Assembly: GCA_903871875.1 (NCBI GenBank) | Contig: CAIQIR010000060.1 | Coordinates: 1-64,000, forward strand | DNA length: 64,000 bases | Reading direction: 5' to 3' | Source of the DNA: an uncultured Schlesneria sp. | GTDB taxonomy: Bacteria; Planctomycetota; Planctomycetia; Planctomycetales; Planctomycetaceae | In this document: piece by piece, positions 1-9,251 of the stretch | Layout of the letters: each line of letters opens with the position of its first letter | Numbering within the stretch: position 1 is the first letter of the stretch | Made by a program: the position numbers and the translations under genes | Notes under the pieces: generated by a model | The model's input: the letters and a program-made list of their open reading frames with translations, nothing else | Database searches by the model: none | Told to the model about the DNA's origin: nothing

Positions 1-69
1 ACGAATCGTATCCAGAAATCGTATCCGGAACGTCTCGACGCAAGTCATTAATTCACAATAGTTTAGAAT

Positions 70-141
<72 letters not shown>

Positions 142-318
142 TGAGGCCGCAATTGCGACGTAAGGATGCTATTTGTACCCGTTGCTGAGGGTGTGGGCAA
201 GGATGCGTTCCCTCCAACAATGACCTCTGTTTCGCAACTTTCCAGGCTAAGCATTCCCCGTCAGAATTTCACGCGCTGACACCACTGTTCCTGGTGGCGT
301 TCGGTTGATTTATTGATC

Positions 319-341
319 GCCTCACAGGTGGATTGTGAGGC
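319..341 (-). terminator. Hairpin downstream of the Tgl-like gene
   Basis: A perfect 8-bp stem (GCCTCACA / TGTGAGGC) with a 7-nt loop lies about 20 bp past the stop codon of the minus-strand gene at 360-1538. GATC flanks could lengthen the stem with one bulge. Only a weak AT-rich stretch follows on the minus strand, so termination is plausible but not certain. Confidence 0.45.
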
Positions 342-359
342 TGATCGGCGGTCCGTTCG

Positions 360-1538
360 TTAATTCATGACACCCTCCGACGAGCCTTTGACGAGGATGT
401 CGGGCAGTGTCAGATCGGATGATCCGCGGAAAATTTGACGGGCGTGTTCACGATGAGCTTCGATGGCCCCGCCTGCGAAAACATCAAGTGGCTCTTGCAG
501 TTGCAACATTTCACGAAGAATTTGATTCGTCTCGGCGGGATTCTGCAGCGATTTCTCGACCAAGGATTCGACGCGTTGTTCGTCGATTTGTAATTCTCCT
601 TCGGCATCGCGATAGGTCGAGTTCCGCCAATGGAAAATCGACAAGCATTTGGTTGTCAGACTATAGAACTGGCCAGGTCGCCAGAAATCGGCGAATTGAC
701 CGTTGCCGAGATAGAAGGTCCAACTGCCTTCGTACCCGGTCACTTCCGACGAGATTCGGTCGGGATTTCGAAACCAGGTTCGATCACCGGGAATGAAGAA
801 CTTGACCGGCAATGGATTGTGTAACGATCCAATCGGTCGCAGAAAAACGCTCTCGAATTCTCGTCCTTTGATGGCCCGCGTTTCCGCTTGACGTTGCAAA
901 TCATGGAACAGATCGGGATTACAGGTCATGGCTTCACTGGCCATGGCCAGCAGCATGATGTATTCCGCGGCTCGGCGACAGGAAAAAGTATAGCGCTGTC
1001 CAGACAGTTCTGGCTGCGTAGCCTGCTTTAAGGCGGCAATCAGGGATTTTCCCGGGTGCAGCACGAAGCCGCGATCCTCGTCGTAGTGCCAGTATTCAGC
1101 CGGTCGTTCTGCCTCGTAGGTCGCGAACGACAGCGACGTTTTGCGAGCCGCTTCGACGATATTTCGGCGAATGTGAACGGCCGTGATCAGTTCGTCGTAA
1201 CTGGGAAACTGGAAAGGAACCGGACACAGCAGCATGGCCACCAGGATCTCGCGTTCCAGATCGCCGGAACGATTGAAGGTATCCAGCTGAAGTTTCTGGC
1301 AGAGCTGTGACGTATCCCCCTCAGGCGTCAGTTGATCGGTGGCGATTTCCTTCCATTGGAAGCCGAGAAAATTCTTCAGATCGGAGCGGTCGTCGATGGT
1401 CTTCACAAACGGATCAAGACCAAGGCCCTTTAAGTGATCGCGAAATTTCCGTTTGGTGGAGGCGATGCAGCGGGAAGTTCTTCCATGAATCTGAATTCCT
1501 CCCTCTCGTGAATTGTGACCATTGATGGCGCGCTGCAT
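360..1538 (-). CDS. Divergent protein-glutamine gamma-glutamyltransferase (Tgl/GerQ-crosslinking type)
   Basis: The 392-residue protein resembles, from memory, the small spore-coat transglutaminase Tgl of Bacillus. It has a helical block with VHIRRNIVEAA (about 121-131), then YWH near 149-151, then YTFSC at 183-187, and finally GDRTWFRNPD (251-260) leading to SWTFYLGNGQFADFW (272-286). In Tgl the corresponding segments surround the catalytic Cys. Cys187 aligns with that Cys. The Glu next to the Cys in Tgl is Ser186 here, and the later Glu after LG is Asn279, so activity is uncertain. The first 100 and last 90 residues are extra compared with the roughly 245-residue Bacillus enzyme. No signal peptide is seen. 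It stands alone between a tRNA and an oxidoreductase. The assignment rests on recalled motif similarity, not on a search. Confidence 0.55.
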   Translation of the reverse strand: MQRAINGHNSREGGIQIHGRTSRCIASTKRKFRDHLKGLGLDPFVKTIDDRSDLKNFLGFQWKEIATDQLTPEGDTSQLCQKLQLDTFNRSGDLEREILVAMLLCPVPFQFPSYDELITAVHIRRNIVEAARKTSLSFATYEAERPAEYWHYDEDRGFVLHPGKSLIAALKQATQPELSGQRYTFSCRRAAEYIMLLAMASEAMTCNPDLFHDLQRQAETRAIKGREFESVFLRPIGSLHNPLPVKFFIPGDRTWFRNPDRISSEVTGYEGSWTFYLGNGQFADFWRPGQFYSLTTKCLSIFHWRNSTYRDAEGELQIDEQRVESLVEKSLQNPAETNQILREMLQLQEPLDVFAGGAIEAHREHARQIFRGSSDLTLPDILVKGSSEGVMN

Positions 1539-1837
1539 CAGGTTGTTGTTCCTTCCACAGCCATGGTTTAAGTCATTTCGGGAAACCCCGCCACTGCGTC
1601 ATCGGCACTCTTTGACCGAGGTAACGGATGGGCAATTAGGGATTTCTTGATGACTCATTGATGGCCGCTCTGGTTGTACTTCTCGATGATGTGCGATCGT
1701 CCTGAACGCAACAGTGGAAGTTTATGTCTTTTCAAGGTGAATTCCAACTGGAGTTTATGAGATTCGTTCGAGAATTCTTAACGCAGATCCGGTCACGCCG
1801 GATTCGACGGCCAGGTAAGAGCGGCAGTTGTTCGGGG
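1539..1837. other. Intergenic stretch without a recognised gene
   Basis: About 300 bp lie between two minus-strand genes. I see no convincing coding frame, tRNA or strong hairpin. It presumably holds the promoter of the Tgl-like gene and the 3' end of the oxidoreductase transcript. Confidence 0.5.
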
Positions 1838-2830
1838 CTAGACCTCGGTTGAACAGCCGCTTGCTCGTAACACCGTTTCCTGAACGGCCAGGTCATGCAT
1901 AATGGACCAGTTCGGCTCTTTTTCTGCACGAATAATTTTGGCGAAATCGTCGGCGTCGGCGACGTAGCGTTTGTAGGGTTCCATCGGGATTTCTTGGTAG
2001 CCCTGGCGGTATTTGCTGCGTTCTTTGGCCAGCGTCAGGCGGACGATTTTGGGTGAGTCGATCGGTTCAATGTGCAAGGTACCTTCGCTGCCGCACAGGA
2101 CCAGATGTCGTCGTGAAAAACCATCGACTTCCAGTCCGGACGATTTGACGGAGGCCAGAGCTTTGGGATAGGTAAATACGGTGAGCATATTATCCTGCAG
2201 CGTGTCGGCTTGCGGGCCGACATGTTGACGGTGGCACGTCACGGTCTCGGGTTGGCCCAGTAGGTCGACGACAATGTCGATCATGTGGCAACCGAGTTCA
2301 AACATCATGCCGCCAGGGTATTCGGCATGTTTCTGTCGAGCGGCGTTGCCGAGCAGCTTGCCGATGACGCAGTGCATTTCAAACGGCTCGCCGAGGATCC
2401 CTTTTTTCAGCAGGTCTTTCAGCAATACGACGGCAGGGTTGTAGCGGAACATGTAGCCCATCTGAACGCACAGATGCTTGCGGGCCGCGGCATCCAGAAT
2501 CCGACGAAACTGGACAAGTGATTCCCCTGCCGGTTTGTCGAGGTGAATGTGCTTTCCGGCTTCGATACAGGTCTCGGCGTGGCCTAACAAATGGCGTGGT
2601 TCGGTCTCAACGGCGACGGCCTGCAAGCCGGGAAGGGCCAGCAATTGTTCGACGGTCATCCACGGAAGATCGCCAAACGCCGCTTGGGCCTCCGCTTTTT
2701 GCCGAAGTCTTGGATCGGGTTCTACGATCCCGACGACTTCGAATTCGGGCGAGTTTCGATAACTTTCGAGTTTACCTGCGGCATGACCGTGTCCCGTTCC
2801 GATTTGACCAATTCGAATTTTTGACATCAT
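1838..2830 (-). CDS. Gfo/Idh/MocA family NAD(P)-dependent oxidoreductase
   Basis: The 330-residue protein begins with a Rossmann nucleotide-binding strand (IRIGQIGTGHGHAAG, residues 5-19). An acidic residue in IVEPD follows at the end of the second strand. The family motif with EAGKHIHLDKP near 90-100 contains the conserved Lys-Pro that positions substrate and cofactor. The C-terminal half is the usual mixed-sheet substrate domain, with GGMMFELGCHMID as the family's G-G...D-H-like segment. These enzymes oxidise or reduce sugars and inositols; the substrate cannot be read from sequence. There are two adjacent ATG codons at the start. It is divergent from the metallophosphoesterase at 3173 and shares with it an upstream region carrying a long inverted repeat. 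Confidence 0.9.
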   Translation of the reverse strand: MMSKIRIGQIGTGHGHAAGKLESYRNSPEFEVVGIVEPDPRLRQKAEAQAAFGDLPWMTVEQLLALPGLQAVAVETEPRHLLGHAETCIEAGKHIHLDKPAGESLVQFRRILDAAARKHLCVQMGYMFRYNPAVVLLKDLLKKGILGEPFEMHCVIGKLLGNAARQKHAEYPGGMMFELGCHMIDIVVDLLGQPETVTCHRQHVGPQADTLQDNMLTVFTYPKALASVKSSGLEVDGFSRRHLVLCGSEGTLHIEPIDSPKIVRLTLAKERSKYRQGYQEIPMEPYKRYVADADDFAKIIRAEKEPNWSIMHDLAVQETVLRASGCSTEV

Positions 2831-3172
2831 TTACTCACACAAAGATGGTTCGTCCGGCTGACCGGTCTCAGGCGTTCAAGTGTCCACTAGGTCTGTCTTT
2901 GTTGGTCTTTTTTCAGAGCCAGACCGTGGATTCCTCGCGTCGATGAAACAGGATTTTGTCCCATGTTCGGCGATGTGAAGTATAAACAGATTGACAGGAG
3001 TTTGCCGGTCCTGTCGGGAGCCGTGTCTTGAATCCCGCTCTATAATCGCCGAACATGTCCCCGATTGATCGAGCATTCGACGCGGTATGACGTCATCGAT
3101 TGTGATCAGACTCTCGTGCGATCAGCTGCGCGGCGGATTCGCGTGGTCTCGTGAGTTGTGTCGGGGATCGCA
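2831..3172. promoter_or_regulatory. Divergent intergenic region with a TATAAT box
   Basis: This 340-bp region separates the divergent starts of the oxidoreductase (minus) and metallophosphoesterase (plus). TATAAT lies at 3041-3046 on the plus strand, but no good -35 sits at the right distance. It also contains the 13-bp inverted repeat described separately. No coding sequence is seen. Confidence 0.4.
2962..3057. repeat. Widely spaced 13-bp perfect inverted repeat
   Basis: CATGTTCGGCGAT at 2962-2974 is repeated as its exact reverse complement ATCGCCGAACATG at 3045-3057, with 70 bp between. The right arm overlaps the TATAAT box at 3041-3046. The position between two divergent genes suggests paired operator sites, or a long-stem structure in a plus-strand leader RNA. 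The function is inferred only. Confidence 0.75.
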
Positions 3173-3877
3173 ATGGAAATGGTAGCGTTGACCGGAACCA
3201 TGGAAAATCGTCAGCGGTTTGTCATTGGCGACATTCATGGGTGCACACGCGCTTTGGAAGTGCTCGTCGATCGGATGAACTTGACCCCGAATGATCTGGT
3301 GGTCGTTTTAGGCGATGCGGTCGATCGAGGACCGGACACTCGGAAAGTGCTTGAGCAGCTGATCGAGATTGGTAAGACCTGCGAGCTGGTCTATATCCTC
3401 GGCAATCACGAGGAAATGATGCTCGAGGCGATCAGCGGGCGCAACGTCGATGAATGGTTGCACTACGGTGGATCGGCGACGCTTGCGTCTTATCACGGGG
3501 ATTTGAACAACATCCCTGACGAGCATCTCGCTCTGATGAACTCAGCCGTGAAATACTACGAGGGTCCAACAGAAATCTGCATTCACGCCAATCTGGAACC
3601 TGGCGTGGAACTCCATCGTCAGCGCTCTCGTTGGCTCCGCTGGAAGAAGTTGACCGGTCGTGAGTTCCCTCATCCATCCGGCAAACGGGTGATCTGTGGG
3701 CACAGCGGCGTCGGCTACGGCGCACCCGCGGTGGGGAACGGTTGGATTTGTCTGGACACGATGGCTTACGGCGGCGGCCTGCTATCGTGCATGAACCTTG
3801 AATCAGGAGAGATCATGCAAGCCCGCCAGACCGGCGAATTCCGCGGCGGCGTCTTCGTGCACGAGCTTGAGGCGTAG
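3173..3877 (+). CDS. Calcineurin-like metallophosphoesterase (PrpA/ApaH-type protein phosphatase)
   Basis: The protein has the three metal-binding motifs of the PPP/metallophosphoesterase fold: GDIHG, GDAVDRGPD and GNHEE. Two His residues expected later are seen in CIHAN and CGHSGVGYG. The size of about 234 residues fits small bacterial Ser/Thr phosphatases of the PrpA/PrpB group and symmetrical Ap4A hydrolases; the substrate is not resolved. The frame opens at a GTG at 3158. ATG 3173, with GGGG a few bases upstream, was chosen; ATG 3200, just before the conserved core, is also possible. It is monocistronic and ends before a strong convergent hairpin. Confidence 0.88.
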   Translation: MEMVALTGTMENRQRFVIGDIHGCTRALEVLVDRMNLTPNDLVVVLGDAVDRGPDTRKVLEQLIEIGKTCELVYILGNHEEMMLEAISGRNVDEWLHYGGSATLASYHGDLNNIPDEHLALMNSAVKYYEGPTEICIHANLEPGVELHRQRSRWLRWKKLTGREFPHPSGKRVICGHSGVGYGAPAVGNGWICLDTMAYGGGLLSCMNLESGEIMQARQTGEFRGGVFVHELEA

Positions 3878-4002
3878 CCGCCCGGCGGTTCGCTCTCACC
3901 TTGAGGTGCTCGTGATTGTCCATGCAGCATGGGCCGATCGTCGGTCGCGCGACGCAATATGGGCTGATCCCGCACGCCGAAAGAATGCCTGCTCGAAAGA
4001 GT

Positions 4003-4029
4003 CAAAGACTTCCCGAGAGGAAGTCTTTG
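4003..4029. terminator. Bidirectional terminator hairpin between convergent genes
   Basis: A perfect 11-bp stem (CAAAGACTTCC / GGAAGTCTTTG) with the 5-nt loop CGAGA lies between the 3' ends of the metallophosphoesterase (plus) and the UDP-glucuronate decarboxylase (minus). The stem ends in AAAG/CTTT, which supplies a short T run on either strand. The position and symmetry fit a shared terminator. Confidence 0.75.
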
Positions 4030-4072
4030 GTGGTCCAGCGGACTTGATTACGACGATTGTGGCGATTTCCGT

Positions 4073-5017
4073 CTACGACGGCTGTGCCAATTCCCGTCGG
4101 TAGTATTCCACGGTCTTCCCCAACCCCGTTCGCAGGTCGATCGTGGGTGACCAGCCGAGGGTCGCTTTCGCCTTGGTGATGTCAGGACAACGCTGCTTGG
4201 GATCATCCTTGGGCAAGGGAACGTGTTTGATCGTCGACTTGGATTCCGGAATGGCTCGGAGAACCTCTTGCGCCAGCTCCAGCATCGTATATTCGCCGGG
4301 GTTGCCGATATTGACCGGACCGGTTTCGTGATCCTGTTCCATCATCAGCATCATGCCGCGAATCAGATCGTCACAATAGCAGAACGAACGAGTCTGCGTT
4401 CCTTCGCCGTAGATGGTCAGCGGTTCGCCGCGCAAGGCCTGCGTGATGAAATTGGAAATCACCCGACCGTCATTCGGATCCATGCGTGGTCCGTACGTAT
4501 TGAAGATCCGAATAATCCGCACTTGCAGGTTGTGTTCCTGATGGTAGTTCACGCACAACGATTCGGCGACGCGTTTGCCTTCGTCATAACAACTGCGGGG
4601 ACCGATCGGATTGACGTGACCCCAATAGTCTTCTCGCTGGGGATGAACGTTGGGATCGCCATAGACTTCTGACGTCGAACAATGCAGGACTCGGGCCTTG
4701 CAGCGTTTGGCCAATCCCAGCACATTCACGACCCCGACGGTCGATGTCTTGATCGTCTTGATGGGATTGAACTGGTAAGCCACCGGCGAGGCGGGACAAG
4801 CCAGGTTATAAATCTGGTCGACTTCCAGCACGATCGGTTCGACGATGTCGTGACGCAGCAACTCGAACCGCGAATTCCCGATCAGATGCAGAATGTTCTG
4901 TTTTCGTCCGGTGAAGAAATTATCGAGGCAGATCACATTATCGCCTCGCTCGAGCAGTCGCTCGCAAAGATGACTGCCGAGAAATCCTGCACCACCTGTG
5001 ACTAGAATCGATCGCAA
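4073..5017 (-). CDS. uxs: UDP-glucuronate decarboxylase (UDP-xylose synthase)
   Basis: An extended short-chain dehydrogenase that converts UDP-glucuronate to UDP-xylose through a 4-keto intermediate with tightly bound NAD. From the chosen start the NAD-binding GGAGFLGS is at 8-15, STSE at 114-117, and Tyr144 and Lys148 (YDEGK) form the catalytic pair. [15 protein letters not shown] (74-88) is characteristic of UXS rather than of GalE or RmlB. The frame stays open upstream, but that part is not conserved. TTG at 5015-5017, preceded by AAGAGAGA, gives a 314-residue protein of normal family length. The next gene upstream is the UDP-glucose dehydrogenase that makes its substrate, so the two form a pathway pair. 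Confidence 0.92.
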   Translation of the reverse strand: MRSILVTGGAGFLGSHLCERLLERGDNVICLDNFFTGRKQNILHLIGNSRFELLRHDIVEPIVLEVDQIYNLACPASPVAYQFNPIKTIKTSTVGVVNVLGLAKRCKARVLHCSTSEVYGDPNVHPQREDYWGHVNPIGPRSCYDEGKRVAESLCVNYHQEHNLQVRIIRIFNTYGPRMDPNDGRVISNFITQALRGEPLTIYGEGTQTRSFCYCDDLIRGMMLMMEQDHETGPVNIGNPGEYTMLELAQEVLRAIPESKSTIKHVPLPKDDPKQRCPDITKAKATLGWSPTIDLRTGLGKTVEYYRRELAQPS

Positions 5018-5186
5018 GGGATGTCTCTCTTTTATTAATGGAAGATAGGAGTTTTGCTCTCGCGTCGCGTCGAGCTTTCTGAAGCAGACCGCGACGAGAA
5101 GTGGCTGAAAAAAATCATGTATTCGAGCGCCGCGACGGTCGATCAAGCCCGTGGTTTTTCGGACGTGTCGCGGCCCACATTTGACC

Positions 5187-6512
5187 TCAGGCCTGGTCTG
5201 CCAGCGGATGAGCTTCTAATCCGATGCCAGAATAGTGGAATCCCATGCGCCGCATTTTCTCGGGATCGAAAAGATTTCTGCCGTCGAAAATGACCGGTGC
5301 ACGCAGTTTCTGACGGATGATGTCGAAATCGGGATTTCTGAATTCGTTCCATTCCGTCACGATCGCGAGTGCCTCGGCCCCGTCCAGTGTCTCGTAGGGC
5401 GTTGCGCAATAAGTGATCTTGTCTCCATACAACTTGCGGACATTGTCGATTGCCACCGGATCGTGAGCTCGCACTTTGGCTCCTGCGTCGAGCAGCCGGT
5501 CGATGAGTACCAGAGCGGGGGCTTCCCGAATGTCATCTGTTCGTGGCTTGAACGCAAGTCCCCAGATGGCCACTGTACGACCCGCCAGATTGCCGTGGAA
5601 GTGGGCATTCAGTTTTTGGAACAGCACTTCTTTCTGGGCCACATTGACATCGTCGACCGATTGCAGAATTCGCGGCGCGATGTTGTTTCGCTGGGCCACA
5701 CTGATCAGGGCTCGCACGTCTTTCGGGAAGCACGAGCCGCCGTAACCCACGCCGGGGAACAAGAACGCGAAACCGATCCGCTGATCGTGGCCGATTCCTT
5801 TTCTGACATGATTGATGTCGGCGCCGACTTTCTCGCAGACATTGGCCATTTCATTGATGAAACTGATCTTCGTGGCTAACAGGCAATTGGCGACGTACTT
5901 GGTCATTTCCGCGCTTTCCAGGTTCATCACCAGGAACGGATGCTCGGTTCGCAGAAACGGTCGATAGAGCTCATGCAGCACTGTGGCGACTTCGGCGCGA
6001 GACACGCCCACGACGACGCGGTCCGGTTTCGTGAAATCTTCGATCGCACAGCCTTCTTTGAGAAATTCGGGGTTCGAAGCGACGTCAACGTCGCGGCCGG
6101 TCAGATCTCGCAGTCGGCGGGCAGCTTCGGAATTGGTTCCGACCGGGACGGTGCTCTTAATGACCACGACCGAGTCTTTCGAGAGATGCGGTGCGATCGA
6201 TTCCAGCGCACTCCAAAGGATGCGCAAGTCGGCCGAACCGTCATCGCGCTGTGGTGTGCCGACCGCCAGAAAGATGCATTTGGCATCTGGTACGACGGCC
6301 GAAGCCTGTGAGGTAAATTTTAATCGGCCCGAATGTGCATTACGAACCACCAGTTCGACCAAACCAGGTTCGTAGATCGGAATCTCGCCCTTGTTTAAAC
6401 GATTGATCTTTTCGACGTCGACGTCGACACAGGTGACCTCATTTCCGCTTTCGGCGAAACAGGTACCCGTCACCAAACCGACATAGCCCGTTCCGATCAT
6501 GACTAACTTCAA
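5187..6512 (-). CDS. ugd: UDP-glucose 6-dehydrogenase
   Basis: Oxidises UDP-glucose to UDP-glucuronate with two NAD+. From the chosen start the dinucleotide motif GTGYVG is at 7-12. The covalent-intermediate cysteine is Cys261 in GGSCFPKD. The conserved Lys of the central domain lies in TKISFINE near 214-221, and the C-terminal UDP-binding domain follows. The frame runs upstream to 6650, but TTG at 6510-6512, preceded by AAAGGA, places the beta-strand MKLVMIG at the N-terminus as in the family (441 residues). The product feeds the decarboxylase immediately downstream and could also be used as a uronic acid in the polysaccharide. Confidence 0.95.
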   Translation of the reverse strand: MKLVMIGTGYVGLVTGTCFAESGNEVTCVDVDVEKINRLNKGEIPIYEPGLVELVVRNAHSGRLKFTSQASAVVPDAKCIFLAVGTPQRDDGSADLRILWSALESIAPHLSKDSVVVIKSTVPVGTNSEAARRLRDLTGRDVDVASNPEFLKEGCAIEDFTKPDRVVVGVSRAEVATVLHELYRPFLRTEHPFLVMNLESAEMTKYVANCLLATKISFINEMANVCEKVGADINHVRKGIGHDQRIGFAFLFPGVGYGGSCFPKDVRALISVAQRNNIAPRILQSVDDVNVAQKEVLFQKLNAHFHGNLAGRTVAIWGLAFKPRTDDIREAPALVLIDRLLDAGAKVRAHDPVAIDNVRKLYGDKITYCATPYETLDGAEALAIVTEWNEFRNPDFDIIRQKLRAPVIFDGRNLFDPEKMRRMGFHYSGIGLEAHPLADQA

Positions 6513-6580
6513 CGCTGCATCCTTTGGCAATTCGAAGGAAAATTTTCCGAGGCTGTCATTTAACGTAGGTCGTACCGAGT

Positions 6581-9055
6581 TCAATTTTGAGGATGACGCG
6601 GCCGAGTACAAAGAAGTGTCAACGGTTGCTGGCTGTCGAGGGATTCCCATACCAAATCACTCGCCGCTGCCGGGATGACCGTTGTCGCTCCTTTGATAAA
6701 TTCGTGTCGATAATCCGTGACGGGGTCGCTGAGCCGTGCTTTGCCGTCGAGCACCATCCAGATGGTCATTTCGCCATGATGCGGTGACGGGAATGACTGA
6801 CGCACCTGATATCGTTCCATCCGAAACGATGGGCTGTCCACCAGGTGTTCCGCCCGAACGCCACCACATTCTGAGTGAATTTCGCGAGGAATGACAGGCG
6901 AAATGGGACCTTGATCCCAATTGACGGCTTCTAAAGCTCGCTCGACCTGCAATGCACGGGGAACACCGTCGAGTCCCAGACGGTTCCAATCGAACAATCG
7001 GAAAGTTGCGTCGCTGGACTGCTGCACTTCGGCCACCAGCATTCCTCCTCCGGCGGCATGAATTGTTCCGGCGGGAATCGAAATGCAATCACCGGCGGCG
7101 GGGACGAACGAATGCAGGCATTCGACGAGCGTTCCGGCATTGATGTGAGCCACGACATCCGCTCGAGTGATACCGGGTTTCAAGCCGGCAAAAATGCGCG
7201 CCGTGGGTTCGACGGATACGACGACCCAGGCTTCGGACTTGCCAAACGGTTCGCCGAGAACGCGTTGGGCCATTTGATCGTCTGGATGTACCTGCAGCGA
7301 CAGAAGCTCGTGACACTCTAGCCACTTGATCAGCAAGGGAAAATTGTCCGGCCCGGTGTTGCCGGACAACATTGGACGACAATTCGTCCAGAGATCGTTC
7401 AAGTCATGTCCTGCGTAGGATCCTTCCGTTACGCGACTGACGTGTAACTTCTGAGGGCTGAGTTCCCAGGCCTCGCCGTAGGGGCCGGCTTCCGGCAGTC
7501 GGCGACCCAATTGCGTTTGCAGCCCGCGACCACCCCAGACCTGGGGCCGATAAAACGGTTCGAAGATCAGCGGTTCGATCGTTTTTCGTTTGGATTTGAC
7601 GTGCGGCCGTTTGGCGTCTTGCAGTTGTATGTTCATCGCGAGCGCTCTCGATGGTCCAAGATAAACAGGGTGATTCCAATTCAAATCAAGCAGTTCATTT
7701 TTTCGAGCGATTAGATCTTCGGCAGACAAGGCATATCGTGGGCTGATTTCAATGATTGCCCCCACGGGAACTGCCATACCCGCTTGTTTGAGCCAATTCG
7801 CTGCGACTTGAGTCATTTGGTTTCGAACGTACTCGGGCGAAAAATCGCCAGTACTGTTTTTGAGGGGAGCGAACTCTTCGGCGCGCTTTGTTTCCACAAT
7901 CAAAGCGGTTTTGGCGAGAGGTAACGTGTCGAAAAGAAATCGCTCAAACTTAATACCATTTTCTTTTTCCGGCTGAACCAACCGTCCTTGTCGGTCGACA
8001 TAGGGGATCTTTTTCACGGCCCGATGCCAGGGCAAACTGTTCGTCGAAGTCGCAACGTATTCGAGAAACGATCGGCAGAAAAGATGAATTGCGGTACTGC
8101 CCGCCCAAAATCGCAGTTCGCCATTGATCTCGCGTTCGTTCGCGAACGAACTGGGCAGATCACTGTATTCGATAATCGCCGTGCGTCCATCGACATCGAC
8201 GGCCACGCCAACCTTTTCCTCGGGCCCCGTCTTGGTCACGACTTTGGTGGAAACATCCGCACCGTGCTGAATATGCAACCCGATAAACTCGGGGTCACAC
8301 GCCTTGACGAGCGGGTTGTCGACTTGATGCGAAAACAGATATTCGACACCGCGTCGACGAAGTTCTTCGAACAGTCCTGCTTTGCGAAGAGCGGTCAACA
8401 GGCCGCCATGTCCGTCGGGGCTCATGCTGAGTACCCCTTTTTCGGACAGCAGCAATTTCCCGGTTTGCGAATCGAGCGACGGCGCATATCCCTGTTGGAA
8501 GAAAAAGAGATTGCTGCGGTCCAGACCAAAGCAATCATGCTGTTCAAAATAGGCGACGGTGTCGTCGTGTGTGCCGTCGCTGGTCATGAGCAGATACGGA
8601 ATCGCATGTCCGTAACGATCAGACAACGCCACGATCTGTTCGGCCAGAATTTCGAACAGCGATTTTTGGGACACGGGCCCGATGGGGAACATTCCCTTGG
8701 GTTGAGCCGAGCCCAGCCGCGACCCTTGGCCACCCGCGAGCAAAACGGCCCCCACTTTCCCTTGCCGCAATGCGAGTTCACCCAACTGACGGGCCTGCTG
8801 CCATTTCGCGAATTCGGCTTCGTTTTGGGGTTTGCGAACCACGTGGGTCGGCGGAGCAATCGTTCCCACGCTTCCGGCAGAACCCGGTGTGGATTGAGCG
8901 GAATTCGGCGAGAACGAATCGACCAGATTCCAATCGATCTGCGCCAGCTGACGTACGAACGCATCTTGCCGGGCAGCCGTCAGTTCGCTCCAGAACTGTA
9001 AGACGTGCTGCTGCCCGTGGTGTTCGAGCTGCGACGAAAGAGTCAGATCCATCAT
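6581..9055 (-). CDS. Fusion: UAP1-like UDP-sugar pyrophosphorylase + mannose-6-phosphate isomerase
   Basis: One uninterrupted 824-residue frame encodes two enzymes. Residues 1 to about 475 match the eukaryote-like UDPGP family: [10 protein letters not shown] at 106-115 with Lys120 forms the nucleotide loop, then [13 protein letters not shown] near 243-255 and [10 protein letters not shown] (281-290). This activates a sugar 1-phosphate with UTP. Residues about 493-824 are a type I phosphomannose isomerase: zinc ligands Gln588 and His590 (LQVHPDD), Glu608 (KSEAW) and His666 (PAGTIHA). The linker (about 476-492) is basic and polar. An internal ATG (Met474) could in principle start the isomerase alone. 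The product would link UDP-sugar supply with fructose-6-P/mannose-6-P interconversion for GDP-mannose and GDP-fucose. Sugar specificity of the first half (UDP-GlcNAc or UDP-Glc) is not decided by sequence alone. Confidence 0.88.
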   Translation of the reverse strand: MMDLTLSSQLEHHGQQHVLQFWSELTAARQDAFVRQLAQIDWNLVDSFSPNSAQSTPGSAGSVGTIAPPTHVVRKPQNEAEFAKWQQARQLGELALRQGKVGAVLLAGGQGSRLGSAQPKGMFPIGPVSQKSLFEILAEQIVALSDRYGHAIPYLLMTSDGTHDDTVAYFEQHDCFGLDRSNLFFFQQGYAPSLDSQTGKLLLSEKGVLSMSPDGHGGLLTALRKAGLFEELRRRGVEYLFSHQVDNPLVKACDPEFIGLHIQHGADVSTKVVTKTGPEEKVGVAVDVDGRTAIIEYSDLPSSFANEREINGELRFWAGSTAIHLFCRSFLEYVATSTNSLPWHRAVKKIPYVDRQGRLVQPEKENGIKFERFLFDTLPLAKTALIVETKRAEEFAPLKNSTGDFSPEYVRNQMTQVAANWLKQAGMAVPVGAIIEISPRYALSAEDLIARKNELLDLNWNHPVYLGPSRALAMNIQLQDAKRPHVKSKRKTIEPLIFEPFYRPQVWGGRGLQTQLGRRLPEAGPYGEAWELSPQKLHVSRVTEGSYAGHDLNDLWTNCRPMLSGNTGPDNFPLLIKWLECHELLSLQVHPDDQMAQRVLGEPFGKSEAWVVVSVEPTARIFAGLKPGITRADVVAHINAGTLVECLHSFVPAAGDCISIPAGTIHAAGGGMLVAEVQQSSDATFRLFDWNRLGLDGVPRALQVERALEAVNWDQGPISPVIPREIHSECGGVRAEHLVDSPSFRMERYQVRQSFPSPHHGEMTIWMVLDGKARLSDPVTDYRHEFIKGATTVIPAAASDLVWESLDSQQPLTLLCTRPRHPQN

Positions 9056-9251
9056 TTTTGGGTATCAATTGATTAACTGGGCGATTGCGCGGAGCCCCCG
9101 GCGACGAGGCCCTGAATTCTACAGGCTGCCTCAGATCGCGGGAGTTAGAAACCGGTTGAATTCATCAAAGCTTCACTGACTCGATCGAGTTGAGCCCAAT
9201 GAATAAATCAGTCGGATCGTGGCGATGATTCCACGATGTTGCCTTTGCGAT
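9056..9251. other. Intergenic gap with a 12-bp palindrome
   Basis: This gap of about 200 bp separates two minus-strand sugar genes. It contains ACTCGATCGAGT at 9179-9190, a perfect 12-bp palindrome that could be a regulator site for the fusion gene. There is no coding signal and no clear terminator. Confidence 0.35.

Noticed and set aside
4-29. Two tandem copies of a 13-bp unit (AATCGTATCC followed by AGA or GGA)
   Set aside because: Too short and too close to the window edge to call a repeat array or CRISPR; may be part of a longer unseen repeat.
2988-3046. TTGACA at 2990 with TATAAT at 3041 as a promoter
   Set aside because: The spacing of about 45 bp is far from the 16-18 bp needed, so the pair is not a sigma-70 promoter.
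7988-9001. 337-codon open frame on the plus strand
   Set aside because: It lies fully antisense to the pyrophosphorylase half of the fusion gene, has no family resemblance and looks like a by-product of codon bias.
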